NCBI GenBank assembly: GCA_023228645.1
Contig: JALOAT010000024.1
Coordinates: forward strand, 1 to 52,876
From: Gammaproteobacteria bacterium
Lineage (GTDB): Bacteria; Pseudomonadota; Gammaproteobacteria; Thiohalomonadales; Thiohalomonadaceae
Length of the DNA: 52,876 nucleotides
Direction: 5' to 3'
Position numbers and translations under genes: made by a program. Under the pieces are notes generated by a model, which was given only the letters and a program-made list of their open reading frames with translations, did not search any database and had not been told where the DNA came from. Shown here one piece after another: positions 16,732-25,816 of the stretch (position 1 is its first letter; each line of letters opens with the position of its first letter).

Positions 16732-17526
16732 ATGTCCGACAAACGCGTACAGTGGTTCAAGTTCGCCTCGCCCGGGAACTTCTTTGCGCTGGTGGAGAAG
16801 CTGCTGCCGTGGTTGTGGGCCGCCGCGATCATCAGCACGGTGGCGGGCCTGTACATCGGCTTCTTCGTGGCGCCGGTGGATTACCAGCAGGGCAACAGCT
16901 ACCGCATCATGTTCATCCACGTGCCCGCCGCATGGATGTCCATGTTCATCTATTTCATCCTGGCCGTGTACGCCTTCATTACTCTGGTGTGGCGCATCAA
17001 GATGGCGGACGTGCTGGCGGTGTCGCTGGCGCCCACCGGCGCGCTGTTCACCTTCGCCGCGCTGTGGACCGGCGCCTTGTGGGGCCGTCCCACCTGGGGC
17101 GCCTACTGGGTGTGGGATGCGCGCCTCACTTCCGAGTTGCTGTTGCTGTTCCTCTATCTCGGCTACATGGCGCTGCACGCCGCCATTCCCGATCGCCAGC
17201 GCGCCAGCCGCGCCGCCTCCCTGCTGGCGCTGGTGGGCGTGGTGAACCTGCCCATCATCTATTTCTCCGTGAAGTGGTGGAACACGCTGCACCAGGGCGC
17301 CTCGGTGTCCGTTTCCAAGGGCGCTTCCATGGACAGCCGCATGCTCGCGGCCATGCTCCTGCTTTCCTTCGCCTGCTGGATGTACGCCATCGCCGTCAGC
17401 CTCACGCGCGCCCAGGCGGAGACCCTGGATCGCGAGCGCGGCGCCACCTGGGCCAGTTCGCTGGCCGCCGCGCAGGCGAAGGAGCCGGAAGGGGATGTGG
17501 AGACGACCGGCGAGGTGCCGGTCTAG
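16732..17526 (+). CDS. ccmC: Heme-handling protein CcmC
   Basis: 264-residue membrane protein of the heme-handling family that loads heme onto CcmE. It has six predicted membrane segments, the periplasmic tryptophan-rich WD motif WGAYWVWDARLTSEL (about residues 124-138), and heme-ligand histidine regions in MFIHVPAAWMS and WWNTLHQGAS. The start has TAGGAGGAACGACG immediately upstream, 11 bp after the ccmB stop. The C-terminal tail (about 30 residues, Ala/Glu rich) is longer than in E. coli CcmC. Confidence 0.96.
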   Translation: MSDKRVQWFKFASPGNFFALVEKLLPWLWAAAIISTVAGLYIGFFVAPVDYQQGNSYRIMFIHVPAAWMSMFIYFILAVYAFITLVWRIKMADVLAVSLAPTGALFTFAALWTGALWGRPTWGAYWVWDARLTSELLLLFLYLGYMALHAAIPDRQRASRAASLLALVGVVNLPIIYFSVKWWNTLHQGASVSVSKGASMDSRMLAAMLLLSFACWMYAIAVSLTRAQAETLDRERGATWASSLAAAQAKEPEGDVETTGEVPV

Positions 17527-17599
17527 CAGTTCCTACCGGGCAAACAGAATTTTCCGCGCGCAGGTTTCAGACCGCCGCGGCCAAGCAGAGGTGAAAGAC

Positions 17600-17764
17600 A
17601 TGAGCGTGATGGAATTTCTCTCCATGGGCGGCCACGGCCCTTACATCTGGGGCTCGTACGGCGTGATGGCACTGCTGATGATCATCGAGGCACGCCAGGT
17701 GATCGCGCGCAAGCGCAAGGCGCTGGCGTTGCAGCGCAGCATCGGCTACGGAGATCGCTCATGA
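17600..17764 (+). CDS. ccmD: Heme exporter small subunit CcmD
   Basis: 54-residue single-pass membrane protein that stabilises the CcmABC-CcmE complex. It begins MSVMEFLSMGGHGPYIWGSY, with the conserved GGHGxYIWxSY signature, then one hydrophobic helix and a basic cytoplasmic tail (RKRKAL). AGAGGTG precedes the ATG. Its stop overlaps the ccmE start (ATGA). Confidence 0.93.
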   Translation: MSVMEFLSMGGHGPYIWGSYGVMALLMIIEARQVIARKRKALALQRSIGYGDRS

Positions 17765-18207
17765 CGCCGCGCAAACGCCGCCTCGTGTTTGCGGCGGGGG
17801 CGCTCGCCGCACTCGGCGTCGCCACCACCCTGGTCCTCAACGCCTTCGAAGACAATCTCGTCTTCTATTACACCCCTTCGGAATTGCATTCGGGCAAGGC
17901 GCCGGCAAGCCGCTCCGTGCGTATCGGCGGTCTGGTGGAAGCGGGTTCCGTGCAGCGCGACCCCGGTTCCACCCTGGTTCGTTTCCGCGTCACCGACACC
18001 GCTGTGACCCTGCCCGTCACCTACGAAGGCATCCTTCCCGATCTGTTCCGTGAAGGCCAGGGCGTGGTGGCGGAGGGGCGCATGGATGACAACGGCGTGT
18101 TCCAGGCGCGCCAGGTGTTGGCCAAGCACGATGAAAACTACAAGGCCGCGGAAGTGACCGAGGCGCTGGAACGCGCTGCACCGCACGCCGCCGCCGTGGC
18201 CAACTGA
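17761..18207 (+). CDS. ccmE: Periplasmic heme chaperone CcmE
   Basis: Membrane-anchored heme chaperone of 148 residues. It has an N-terminal signal anchor (RRLVFAAGALAALGVATTLVL), an OB-fold domain, and the heme-attachment motif LAKHDENY with His123 and Tyr127. It passes covalently held heme from CcmABCD to CcmFH. It overlaps ccmD by 4 bp. Confidence 0.96.
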   Translation: MTPRKRRLVFAAGALAALGVATTLVLNAFEDNLVFYYTPSELHSGKAPASRSVRIGGLVEAGSVQRDPGSTLVRFRVTDTAVTLPVTYEGILPDLFREGQGVVAEGRMDDNGVFQARQVLAKHDENYKAAEVTEALERAAPHAAAVAN

Positions 18208-18218
18208 AGGAGATCACC

Positions 18219-20186
18219 TTGTTACCCGAAATCGGACAATTCGCCCTCGCGCTCGCCCTCGCCGTCGCCATGGTGCAGGCCGTGGTGCCGCTGGCCGGTG
18301 CCGCGCGCAGCAATGCGGCCTGGATGCGCAGCGCGCGTTACAGCGCCTTCGCGCAGTTTCTGATGGTGGCCGTCGCCTACGGTTGCCTGACCACGGCCTT
18401 CATCACCAACGACTTCTCCGTGCAATACGTGGCCGGCAACTCCAACAGCCTGCTGCCGCTGTATTACCGCATCACGGCGGTATGGGGCGGGCATGAAGGC
18501 TCGCTGTTGCTGTGGGTGCTGATGCTGGCGGGCTGGAGCGTCGCCGTGGCGGTGTTCAGCCGCCATCTGCCGCTGGACATGTCGGCGCGCGTGCTGGGCG
18601 TGCTTGGGTTGGTGGCGGTGGGCTTTCTCGGCTTCATGATTTTCACTTCCAACCCTTTCATGCGGCTGTTCCCGGTCGCCATGGAAGGCCACGACCTCAA
18701 TCCCATGTTGCAGGACCCGGGCATGATCTATCACCCGCCCCTGCTCTACATGGGCTACGTGGGTTTCTCCGTGGCCTTCGCCTTCGCCATCGCCGCGCTG
18801 TTGAGCGGCTGCCTCGACGCCACCTGGGCGCGCTGGTCGCGCCCCTGGACCACGCTGGCCTGGGTGTCGCTCACCTGCGGCATCGGCCTCGGCAGCTGGT
18901 GGGCTTACTACGAACTGGGCTGGGGCGGCTGGTGGTTCTGGGACCCGGTGGAAAACGCCTCGTTCATGCCCTGGCTCACGGGCACGGCGCTGATCCATTC
19001 CCTCGCGGTCACGGAAAAGCGTGGCACCTTCCGCAGCTGGACCGTGCTGCTCGCCATCATCACCTTCGGCCTCACCCTGCTCGGCGCCTTCCTGGTGCGT
19101 TCGGGCGTGATCACCTCGGTGCACGCCTTCGCCACCGATCCGGAACGCGGTGTGTTCATCCTCGCCTTCTTTGCCGTCACTATCGGCCTCTCGCTGGCAC
19201 TGTATGCCTGGCGTGCGCCAAGCGTCGGTCTGGGCGGTGGCTTCGGCACCTGGTCGCGCGAAACCCTCCTGTTGGTGAACAACGTGCTGTTGGTGGTGGC
19301 CGCCGCGGTGGTACTGCTCGGTACGGTGTATCCGCTCGCCATGGACGCGCTGGGTGCAGGCAAGATCTCCGTGGGCCCGCCGTACTTCGATACGGTATTC
19401 GCACCGCTCATGCTGCCACTCGCCGCGCTCGTTGCCATCGGCCCCTTGGTGCGCTGGAAACAGGATCTGCCCACGCGCACCTGGCAGCAGATGCGCATGA
19501 CGGCAATCGCCGCCCTGTCCGCGGCTGCGGTGTGGCCGCTGTTCTATGCACACTGGTCGCCGTACCTGGCCCTCGGGCTGTTCACGGGCCTGTGGGTTGT
19601 GCTGGCCATCGGCCTGGAACTGCACCAGCGCACCGGGCTGCGCCCCGCCGGCCTGGCGCGTCTGCGTCCGTCCCATCTCGGCATGCACGCCGCGCACCTG
19701 GGCCTCGCGCTGGTCGTCATCGGCGTGGGCATGGTGAAGTCCTACGAAGTGGAAAAGGACGTGCGCCTCGCGCCGGGCGAATCCGTGGACATCGCCGGCT
19801 ACAACTTCACCTTCGACGGCACCTATCCACTGCCGGGGCCTAACTACATGGCCGACCGCGGCACCGTGCACGTGACCCGCGGCGAGGAAACCATCGCCAC
19901 GCTGCACCCGGAAAAACGCACCTACGCCAGCAAGCGCGGGATGCCCATGACCAAGGCCAGCCTGGACCGCGGGCTGCTGCGCGACCTGTACGTGTCGCTG
20001 GGTGACCCGCTGGACAAGGGCGCGTGGGTGATCCGCGTCTACTACAAGCCCTACATCGGCTGGCTATGGGCCGGCTGCGTTCTCATGGCGCTGGGTGGTC
20101 TGCTCGCCGCCTCCGATCGCCGTTATCGCGTGCGCATCGCGCAGGCAGCGCCAGCCAAGGGCAAGCTGGCAATGGGGAGGACCTAA
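18219..20186 (+). CDS. ccmF: Cytochrome c heme lyase subunit CcmF
   Basis: Large (655-residue) polytopic membrane subunit of the System I heme lyase. The family hallmarks WGGHEGSLLLW and the WWD motif segment WGGWWFWDPVENASFMPW are present, with many hydrophobic segments and a large periplasmic domain before the last one. I use TTG at 18219 as start because GAAGGAGATCACC lies directly before it and the protein aligns from MLPEIGQFAL. It attaches heme to the CXXCH sites of the cytochromes encoded beside it. Confidence 0.95.
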   Translation: MLPEIGQFALALALAVAMVQAVVPLAGAARSNAAWMRSARYSAFAQFLMVAVAYGCLTTAFITNDFSVQYVAGNSNSLLPLYYRITAVWGGHEGSLLLWVLMLAGWSVAVAVFSRHLPLDMSARVLGVLGLVAVGFLGFMIFTSNPFMRLFPVAMEGHDLNPMLQDPGMIYHPPLLYMGYVGFSVAFAFAIAALLSGCLDATWARWSRPWTTLAWVSLTCGIGLGSWWAYYELGWGGWWFWDPVENASFMPWLTGTALIHSLAVTEKRGTFRSWTVLLAIITFGLTLLGAFLVRSGVITSVHAFATDPERGVFILAFFAVTIGLSLALYAWRAPSVGLGGGFGTWSRETLLLVNNVLLVVAAAVVLLGTVYPLAMDALGAGKISVGPPYFDTVFAPLMLPLAALVAIGPLVRWKQDLPTRTWQQMRMTAIAALSAAAVWPLFYAHWSPYLALGLFTGLWVVLAIGLELHQRTGLRPAGLARLRPSHLGMHAAHLGLALVVIGVGMVKSYEVEKDVRLAPGESVDIAGYNFTFDGTYPLPGPNYMADRGTVHVTRGEETIATLHPEKRTYASKRGMPMTKASLDRGLLRDLYVSLGDPLDKGAWVIRVYYKPYIGWLWAGCVLMALGGLLAASDRRYRVRIAQAAPAKGKLAMGRT

Positions 20187-20187
20187 C

Positions 20188-20712
20188 ATGCTGCGTTTCG
20201 CTGTCATCGGCGTGGTGTTCACATTGCTCATCGGGCTGTTTTGGGTCGGCCTGGGCCTGAACCCGCGCGAGCTGCCCTCGCCGCTCATCGGCAAGTCGGC
20301 GCCGGCATTCCGCGTCCCGGAACTGTTCGACGCCACGCGCGAACTCAGCCAGGCCGACTTGAAGAACAAAGTCACGCTGGTGAACGTGTGGGCCTCGTGG
20401 TGCTCCTCCTGCCGTTCGGAACACCGCCACCTCCTCACCCTGCGCCGCCAGGGCCTGCGCCTGGTCGGCCTCAATTACAAGGACGAGCGCGCAGCGGCCT
20501 TCGGCTACCTGAACAGCGGCGGCAATCCCTATGAAGCCATCGGCTTCGACGAAAGCGGCGCCGCCGGCATCGAATGGGGTGTCTACGGCACACCCGAGAC
20601 CTTCGTCATCGACCGCCAGGGGGTGGTGCGCTACAAGCACGTGGGCCCGCTCAACGAGGTGGTGATCCGCGACACCCTGCTGCCGCTCATCGCAGAACTG
20701 GAGAGAACCTGA
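20188..20712 (+). CDS. ccmG: Thiol:disulfide interchange protein CcmG (DsbE)
   Basis: Membrane-anchored thioredoxin-like protein of 174 residues, reducing apocytochrome CXXCH cysteines. It has an N-terminal anchor (about 5-24), active site WASWCSSC (Cys72, Cys75) and the cis-Pro segment YGTPETFVID. The WCSSC centre differs from the usual WCPTC/WCVPC, which may shift its redox potential. GGGGAGGA precedes ATG 20188. The stop overlaps the ccmH start by one base. Confidence 0.94.
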   Translation: MLRFAVIGVVFTLLIGLFWVGLGLNPRELPSPLIGKSAPAFRVPELFDATRELSQADLKNKVTLVNVWASWCSSCRSEHRHLLTLRRQGLRLVGLNYKDERAAAFGYLNSGGNPYEAIGFDESGAAGIEWGVYGTPETFVIDRQGVVRYKHVGPLNEVVIRDTLLPLIAELERT

Positions 20713-21194
20713 TGCGCCGTATTGTCACGCCCCTGCTCGGCGCCGTCGTCGCCCTACTCATGGCCGGCAGCGCGAGCGCGCAGAACGCCGCACTGTTGCA
20801 ATTCGATTCCCCCGAACAGGAAGCGCTCTACCAAGGACTGGTGCGCGAACTGCGCTGCACGGTCTGCCAGAACCAGACCTTGCTCGACTCCAACTCCAGC
20901 CTGGCCCAGGACCTTCGTCGCAAGGTCTACGACCAGGTGCGCGAAGGCGCCTCGCGCGAATCGTTGGTCGACTTCATGGTGAGCCGCTACGGCGACTTCG
21001 TGCTCTACCGCCCACCCCTGAAGACGGAGACCACGCTGCTCTGGTTCGGGCCGCTGCTGTTCCTCGTGGCTGGCGGGCTCATTCTGGTGCTGGTGCTGCG
21101 CCAGCAGCGCATCCGCGCCGCGCTCAGCGACCTTGCGAGCACAGAGATCGAGGCACCCGCCACTGGGAAGAAACGTGCGCGCCGCAAGCCGTGA
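20712..21194 (+). CDS. ccmH: Cytochrome c-type biogenesis protein CcmH
   Basis: Apocytochrome thiol reductase of the heme lyase. It has 160 residues with a signal peptide (about 1-23), the LRCTVCQNQ motif (Cys49, Cys52), one C-terminal membrane helix and a basic tail (GKKRARRKP). This is the short CcmH form, with the TPR part encoded separately as ccmI downstream. It is coupled to ccmG (TGATG). Confidence 0.95.
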   Translation: MRRIVTPLLGAVVALLMAGSASAQNAALLQFDSPEQEALYQGLVRELRCTVCQNQTLLDSNSSLAQDLRRKVYDQVREGASRESLVDFMVSRYGDFVLYRPPLKTETTLLWFGPLLFLVAGGLILVLVLRQQRIRAALSDLASTEIEAPATGKKRARRKP

Positions 21195-21293
21195 ATTTTC
21201 GATCACCCACTGGAGGTGCTGACGCCAGGAAATCCTGTGCTCTCCGTGTCCTCGGTGCCTCTGCCTTGATCATTTCCACCATTGGAGCTCGAA

Positions 21294-22112
21294 ATGTTTT
21301 CAGTCGTCGCCACCCTCCTTTGCATCACCGCCATCGCCCTGGTGGCCTATCCGCTGTGGCGTCGCACGGACGACGCCGGACCGGAGCAGGCGATGCTCCA
21401 CGCCGCCGTGCTCGACAGTCAGCGCCGTGAACTGGAACAGGACCTCGCCGAAGGTCTCATCGACGAGGAACAGTTCCAACGGGCCCGGGCGGAACTGGCG
21501 CGTGAAGCCCCGGATGCGCGCGCCACGGGCAAGAAGACACCGCGCGTGGGCCGTTCCCTCGCGACGGCCACGGCGGTGGCCATCTTCCTGCCTGCCGTCG
21601 CCTCCGCCATCTACAACGAGGTCGGCACCGATCAATACGCGTCCTCCATGGGCAAGGGCATGGATGCCGATTTCGGCGAGATGATCGCCGGATTGCAGGC
21701 ACGCCTCGACGCCAATCCAAGCGACCCCGCAGGCTGGACGCTGCTGGCGCGTTCATATTTCTCCATCGGCCAAGCGGAACAGGCGCTGAGCACCTACCTC
21801 CGCGCCCTGGATCGGGGCGTGGAAAATGCCTCGCTGTACGCGCAGTACGCCGACCTGCTGGCGAGCCGGCAGCAGGGCTTCGCGGGCGAACCGGACCGGC
21901 TACTGGAAAAGGCATTGAAGCTCGAACCCGACAACGCCCATGCGTTGTGGCTGGCGGCCACGTCGGCGCAGGACAAGGGCGCATTTGATCGTGCGCTGTC
22001 CCACTGGGAACACCTGTACCGTGTTCTCGATCCCGCCACGGAAGACGCCGCAGTGGTGGCGGAGAACCTGCGCGCAGCGCGCAAGCGCGTGAATATGGAC
22101 CGCCCGCGCTGA
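21294..22112 (+). CDS. ccmI: Cytochrome c biogenesis TPR protein CcmI
   Basis: Apocytochrome chaperone that presents the C-terminus of the apoprotein to CcmFH. The 272 residues hold two membrane segments (about 1-20 and 89-107) with a cytoplasmic coiled loop between (RRELEQDLAEGLIDEEQFQRAR region), then periplasmic TPR repeats (about 130-265). GGAG stands 6 nt before ATG 21294; TTG 21282 is possible but has no ribosome-binding site. It is the last gene of the ccm operon. Confidence 0.92.
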   Translation: MFSVVATLLCITAIALVAYPLWRRTDDAGPEQAMLHAAVLDSQRRELEQDLAEGLIDEEQFQRARAELAREAPDARATGKKTPRVGRSLATATAVAIFLPAVASAIYNEVGTDQYASSMGKGMDADFGEMIAGLQARLDANPSDPAGWTLLARSYFSIGQAEQALSTYLRALDRGVENASLYAQYADLLASRQQGFAGEPDRLLEKALKLEPDNAHALWLAATSAQDKGAFDRALSHWEHLYRVLDPATEDAAVVAENLRAARKRVNMDRPR

Positions 22113-22244
22113 TCGTCCTTCTTGCGCGTATGCGCGATGGTCCCGCCGCCCAGCGGTTAAATCCGATGCAGCTCCGGTAAAAGCTTGCCCAAAGCCCACG
22201 GCCGGCACTACGGAAAATGCTGTTTTCACAGGCTTTTGCAAAGT

Positions 22245-22260
22245 TGGTATCAACCTTGCC
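22245..22260 (+). promoter_or_regulatory. Sigma-54 promoter of the decaheme cytochrome operon
   Basis: TGGTATCAACCTTGCC has GG at 22246-22247 and GC at 22258-22259 (N10) and an intact TTGC -12 element. The start codon is 72 bp downstream. The 219-bp gap after ccmI also contains a GCGCGTATGCGCG inverted repeat near 22123 that could bind an activator. Confidence 0.72.
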
Positions 22261-22331
22261 GTCTCCCGCCACGTGAAGGTCCGGACACCCACACCCACGT
22301 GGTGAAAAGTTGATCAACAAGGGAGAAAGCA

Positions 22332-25300
22332 ATGAGAAACGGAAAGACAAGGGGACGTGCCAACTGGGGGTTGTTGGCAGCGCTGTGCCTAGGCATGGCG
22401 ACCCTCACCGGCTGTGATCCCACAGATGATGACGATGCAACGCAAGGTCCCGCAGGGCGGCAGGGTGCGGCTGGTGCGACAGGTGACAAAGGCGAGCCGG
22501 GTCTCACCTACCTGACCGCGACGGTGGCCGCGGATCCCGGCGATTGCCCGACCGGCGGCGTGGCATTGCAGGTCGGTCCCGATACCAATCGCAACGGACT
22601 GCTCGATGCAGATGAGGTCACGGCCAGTACCCCCGTGTGCCACGGCGCCGAGGGTGCACCGCCGCTCGCCGGCGTCAACGCAAACATCACAACGACCCCG
22701 CCCGCGAACGGGACCCATTACGTCGCGGGTGAGCCCATTACCATCCGGGTGGAAGTGGTGGACAACAGCGGCAATCCCATGTCCGAAGCCGATCTGCGGG
22801 CGCTGGAACTGCGCATGAACGGCCCGCGCACCAACGTCAATGCGACGCGCATTCCCGTCGGTCTGATACGCGCGTCTTACAACCTCAACGGCACCGTGGC
22901 CGGTGCCAACGTGAATTTTCTCGCGGGCACGCCACCTGAGGGCCTGAACCACCTGCCGGGCAGCAACGTGTGGATCTACACCACGGCGGCGGTGGGCGGC
23001 GAAGCACCCGGCACCTACACAGTGGCGGTCATCGCAAGCGGTCAGCTGGATGGTGATGGCGTACTGCGTGCCCAGGATTTCGAACTGCACGACGTACAGA
23101 TCAAGACGCCGGATCCGGAACCGCTCACCGTGGAGCGCTTCAAGTGTGCCGCGTGCCACCTGGGCGCCAACAACGGCAAGTTCTACCTGCACCACATCGA
23201 CACCGGCAACGTGGCCGGCAACAACACCTGGGTGCGCGATTCCAACCCGGTGCGCAACTGCAAGAACTGCCACAACAACGACGCGGTCGCAGGCTACAAC
23301 GTGTGTGCGGTGGAAGGCACGGAAGGCGACTTCGTCATGCGCGACACGGACATCTCAGCGCGCAACCGTGCGGGAGGTTGCCCAACCGGCTACGTACAGA
23401 CCCGCCGTGCCGACAACATCGTCAACCGCGTCCACGGCATCCACATGGGACAGGACCGTCGCGGCGCCCAGGTGGCGGTGGACGGCTCCAGCGTGAACGG
23501 CGAATGGAAGCCCCGCAACACCTCGCAGAAGCGCGGTTTGCAGAACCCGCGCAACGTGGCCTACCCGGGCAGCAACCTGTGGGATGCCAACAACGTCGAC
23601 CTCGATGGCAACGTTCATGCGACGGGTGATTTCCGCAACTTCGCCGCCGTGGGCTTTCCCTCGGATGTGCGCAATTGCGAAAAGTGCCATGCGGACGACA
23701 GCTGGAAGACCAGGCCCAGCCGCCTGGCCTGCGGCACCTGTCATGACAACGTGAACTTCTCCGCACCCGGCGGCTTCCTGGATCGTGCGGACTTCGTGCC
23801 GCGCTACGGCAAGTGCGATGACGGCGGCGGGTTCACCGTGGGCAATGACGGTCGCCCGATCTGCGACGGCATCGGTGCCACCTATGCAGGCGAGATCGCC
23901 CATCCCGGTGGTCAGCAGGTGACCGACGATGCCTGTGCAGGCTGCCATCCGGCCACCGGCATACAGCTCGCCGACAACAGTGCGCCCGCCCCCATCCCGG
24001 CGGTGCACGCCATTCCCGACAAGTCCGGCAAGTTCGTCGTCGAAGCGAACTGGACCAACCTGCCGGGCACGGGTTTCTACGCGGCAGGCGATGCTCCCGT
24101 ACTCCAGGTCGTGATCAAGGATGCGGCCACGGATACGCCGGTGGACCACACCCAGATCACACAAGCTGGTGGCTGGCTCGTCAATGCGTGGCTCAACGGT
24201 CCCCGCGCCAAGAAGTTCCCGGTGCTGTCCTCGGCAGCGCGCGCGGACATCACCGCCGATGTCGCAGGTCCGTACGACTTCGGTGACGGCGGCAACTTGG
24301 TGATCGAGATCGACGGCGGCAGCAATGACGCAGCCGGGGTCGGTTCATCCGAGGGGGTGACCGCCACGGTGGCGCTCGCGGGTTCGATGTCGGCGGCCGA
24401 GGTCGTCACAGCGTTGAACACAAACGCGACCTTTGCGAGCAAGGCAGTGGCCTACACGCTCGATGCCGACACTGGCAACGCGGTCGATGCGGACGTGGTG
24501 AAGATCCGCAGCAAGCCGCACAAGGGCTACTCGGGTCTGAAGGTGCTCGATGGTGCCGTGGCACAGGTGCTGTTCGACAACGGCAGCGACATCGACGTCT
24601 TCAACGATGTTGGCAAGCAGTACGACCTGTTCACCGGGTCCATTACCTCGGCGAATCCCACCACGCGCTCCGGCAGTGGTAGTTACTCCGAGTTCCAACT
24701 CCACCTGCGTTCGGCCACCAACGGGGTCAGGGATCCCAAGCTGACGCAGACCGCTGGCTACCTGGAGTACCGCTTCGACACCATCGATGCCAGCATTCCG
24801 GCCGGTACCTACACGCTGGCCCTCACTGTGTCCGATGGTACGACGCCGATCACCTACGAAAGCAGCCTGGTCCAGATCGGCACGGCTACCGAGGAGAAGC
24901 TCATCGCCAGCAACTGCAAGTCGTGCCACGACTTCGACAAGCGCTGGCATGAGAACAACAACTCGGCGCCGTCCGCCGTGAACCAGGGCTATCCGTTCTC
25001 CACCAACTTCTGCGGCAGCTGCCACGACTACAAGCAGCAGCGTGGCGGTATCAATCCCGCCAACAACCTGCCGTACGGCTGGCTGGCGGTGGCGGGCGAG
25101 TCTGCCGGTCAGAACTGGGGCTTCGGCGCGCAGCCGCACTCCAAGCGCCTGCACGGCCTGCACTTCGGCAATTACCTCGACAAGCCTGACGAGGTGCACA
25201 ACGGTTATCAGGTGGAGAAGGTGATCTACCCGGTCGACGTGCGTAACTGCGAGAAGTGCCATGCCACGGGGGACAGCAAGTTCTCCAGCGGCAACCAGTA

Positions 25301-25688
25301 CAACGTCATGGGCAACCAGAAGGGTGTGCGCGACGCCAACGCCACCGTCCTCGCGAGTTGGGCCAACGGCCCGTTCCAGGCCGGCAAGGCGGGTACGGCG
25401 GCACAGGTGGAGGCCGGCACGGCGGACTTCGAGATCACCAGCGGCTCGAATGTCACCAACCCCGGTCGTATCGCCTGCAACGGTTGCCACGACAGCGACG
25501 CGGCCATCGCCCACACGGCCTTGCAGACCTACGACCCCACGCCCGAAAACCCGTACAGCGGGGACGAGCAGGAGTCGTGCGCCACGTGTCATGGCACGGG
25601 TCGGAACTTCGCTATCTCGACCCACGTAATGAACGTGAGCGGGCCGTTCCAGTTCCCGTACGCCCGTGCGCCGAGCTGGATGCAATGA
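22332..25688 (+). CDS. OmcA/MtrC-family decaheme outer-membrane cytochrome c lipoprotein
   Basis: A 1118-residue lipoprotein (lipobox LTGC, Cys28, with Asp at +2) and ten CXXCH motifs in two groups of five, starting at residues 272, 310, 449, 467 and 535 and then 862, 894, 973, 1049 and 1083. The alternation of non-heme beta domains (about 115-265 and 560-860) and pentaheme domains matches the four-domain OmcA/MtrC fold. After the lipid anchor comes a short collagen-like GXY stretch (about 38-58) and a Cys-bearing calcium-loop-like segment DTNRNGLLDADEV. It is expected at the cell surface, passing electrons between the MtrA/MtrB conduit and an external partner. GGGAGAAAG precedes the ATG. Confidence 0.92.
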   Translation: MRNGKTRGRANWGLLAALCLGMATLTGCDPTDDDDATQGPAGRQGAAGATGDKGEPGLTYLTATVAADPGDCPTGGVALQVGPDTNRNGLLDADEVTASTPVCHGAEGAPPLAGVNANITTTPPANGTHYVAGEPITIRVEVVDNSGNPMSEADLRALELRMNGPRTNVNATRIPVGLIRASYNLNGTVAGANVNFLAGTPPEGLNHLPGSNVWIYTTAAVGGEAPGTYTVAVIASGQLDGDGVLRAQDFELHDVQIKTPDPEPLTVERFKCAACHLGANNGKFYLHHIDTGNVAGNNTWVRDSNPVRNCKNCHNNDAVAGYNVCAVEGTEGDFVMRDTDISARNRAGGCPTGYVQTRRADNIVNRVHGIHMGQDRRGAQVAVDGSSVNGEWKPRNTSQKRGLQNPRNVAYPGSNLWDANNVDLDGNVHATGDFRNFAAVGFPSDVRNCEKCHADDSWKTRPSRLACGTCHDNVNFSAPGGFLDRADFVPRYGKCDDGGGFTVGNDGRPICDGIGATYAGEIAHPGGQQVTDDACAGCHPATGIQLADNSAPAPIPAVHAIPDKSGKFVVEANWTNLPGTGFYAAGDAPVLQVVIKDAATDTPVDHTQITQAGGWLVNAWLNGPRAKKFPVLSSAARADITADVAGPYDFGDGGNLVIEIDGGSNDAAGVGSSEGVTATVALAGSMSAAEVVTALNTNATFASKAVAYTLDADTGNAVDADVVKIRSKPHKGYSGLKVLDGAVAQVLFDNGSDIDVFNDVGKQYDLFTGSITSANPTTRSGSGSYSEFQLHLRSATNGVRDPKLTQTAGYLEYRFDTIDASIPAGTYTLALTVSDGTTPITYESSLVQIGTATEEKLIASNCKSCHDFDKRWHENNNSAPSAVNQGYPFSTNFCGSCHDYKQQRGGINPANNLPYGWLAVAGESAGQNWGFGAQPHSKRLHGLHFGNYLDKPDEVHNGYQVEKVIYPVDVRNCEKCHATGDSKFSSGNQYNVMGNQKGVRDANATVLASWANGPFQAGKAGTAAQVEAGTADFEITSGSNVTNPGRIACNGCHDSDAAIAHTALQTYDPTPENPYSGDEQESCATCHGTGRNFAISTHVMNVSGPFQFPYARAPSWMQ

Positions 25689-25733
25689 CTGATGTAACGC
25701 CGGGGGCGGCCGGCGCCCCCCCGGCGGTCTTGT

Positions 25734-25760
25734 GGCGGGCCCCGGGCCCGCCGCCCTTTT
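25734..25760 (+). terminator. GC-rich hairpin with T4 between decaheme and ppiC-like genes
   Basis: Stem GGCGGGCC/GGCCCGCC with a 3-nt loop is followed by GCCCTTTT. It is probably a partial terminator that lowers expression of the downstream lipoprotein relative to the cytochrome. Confidence 0.55.
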
Positions 25761-25816
25761 CGCCCCGGACAGGCGTCCGCGGGCGCGGCTACGACAACAA
25801 CGACAGGGATTGACCG

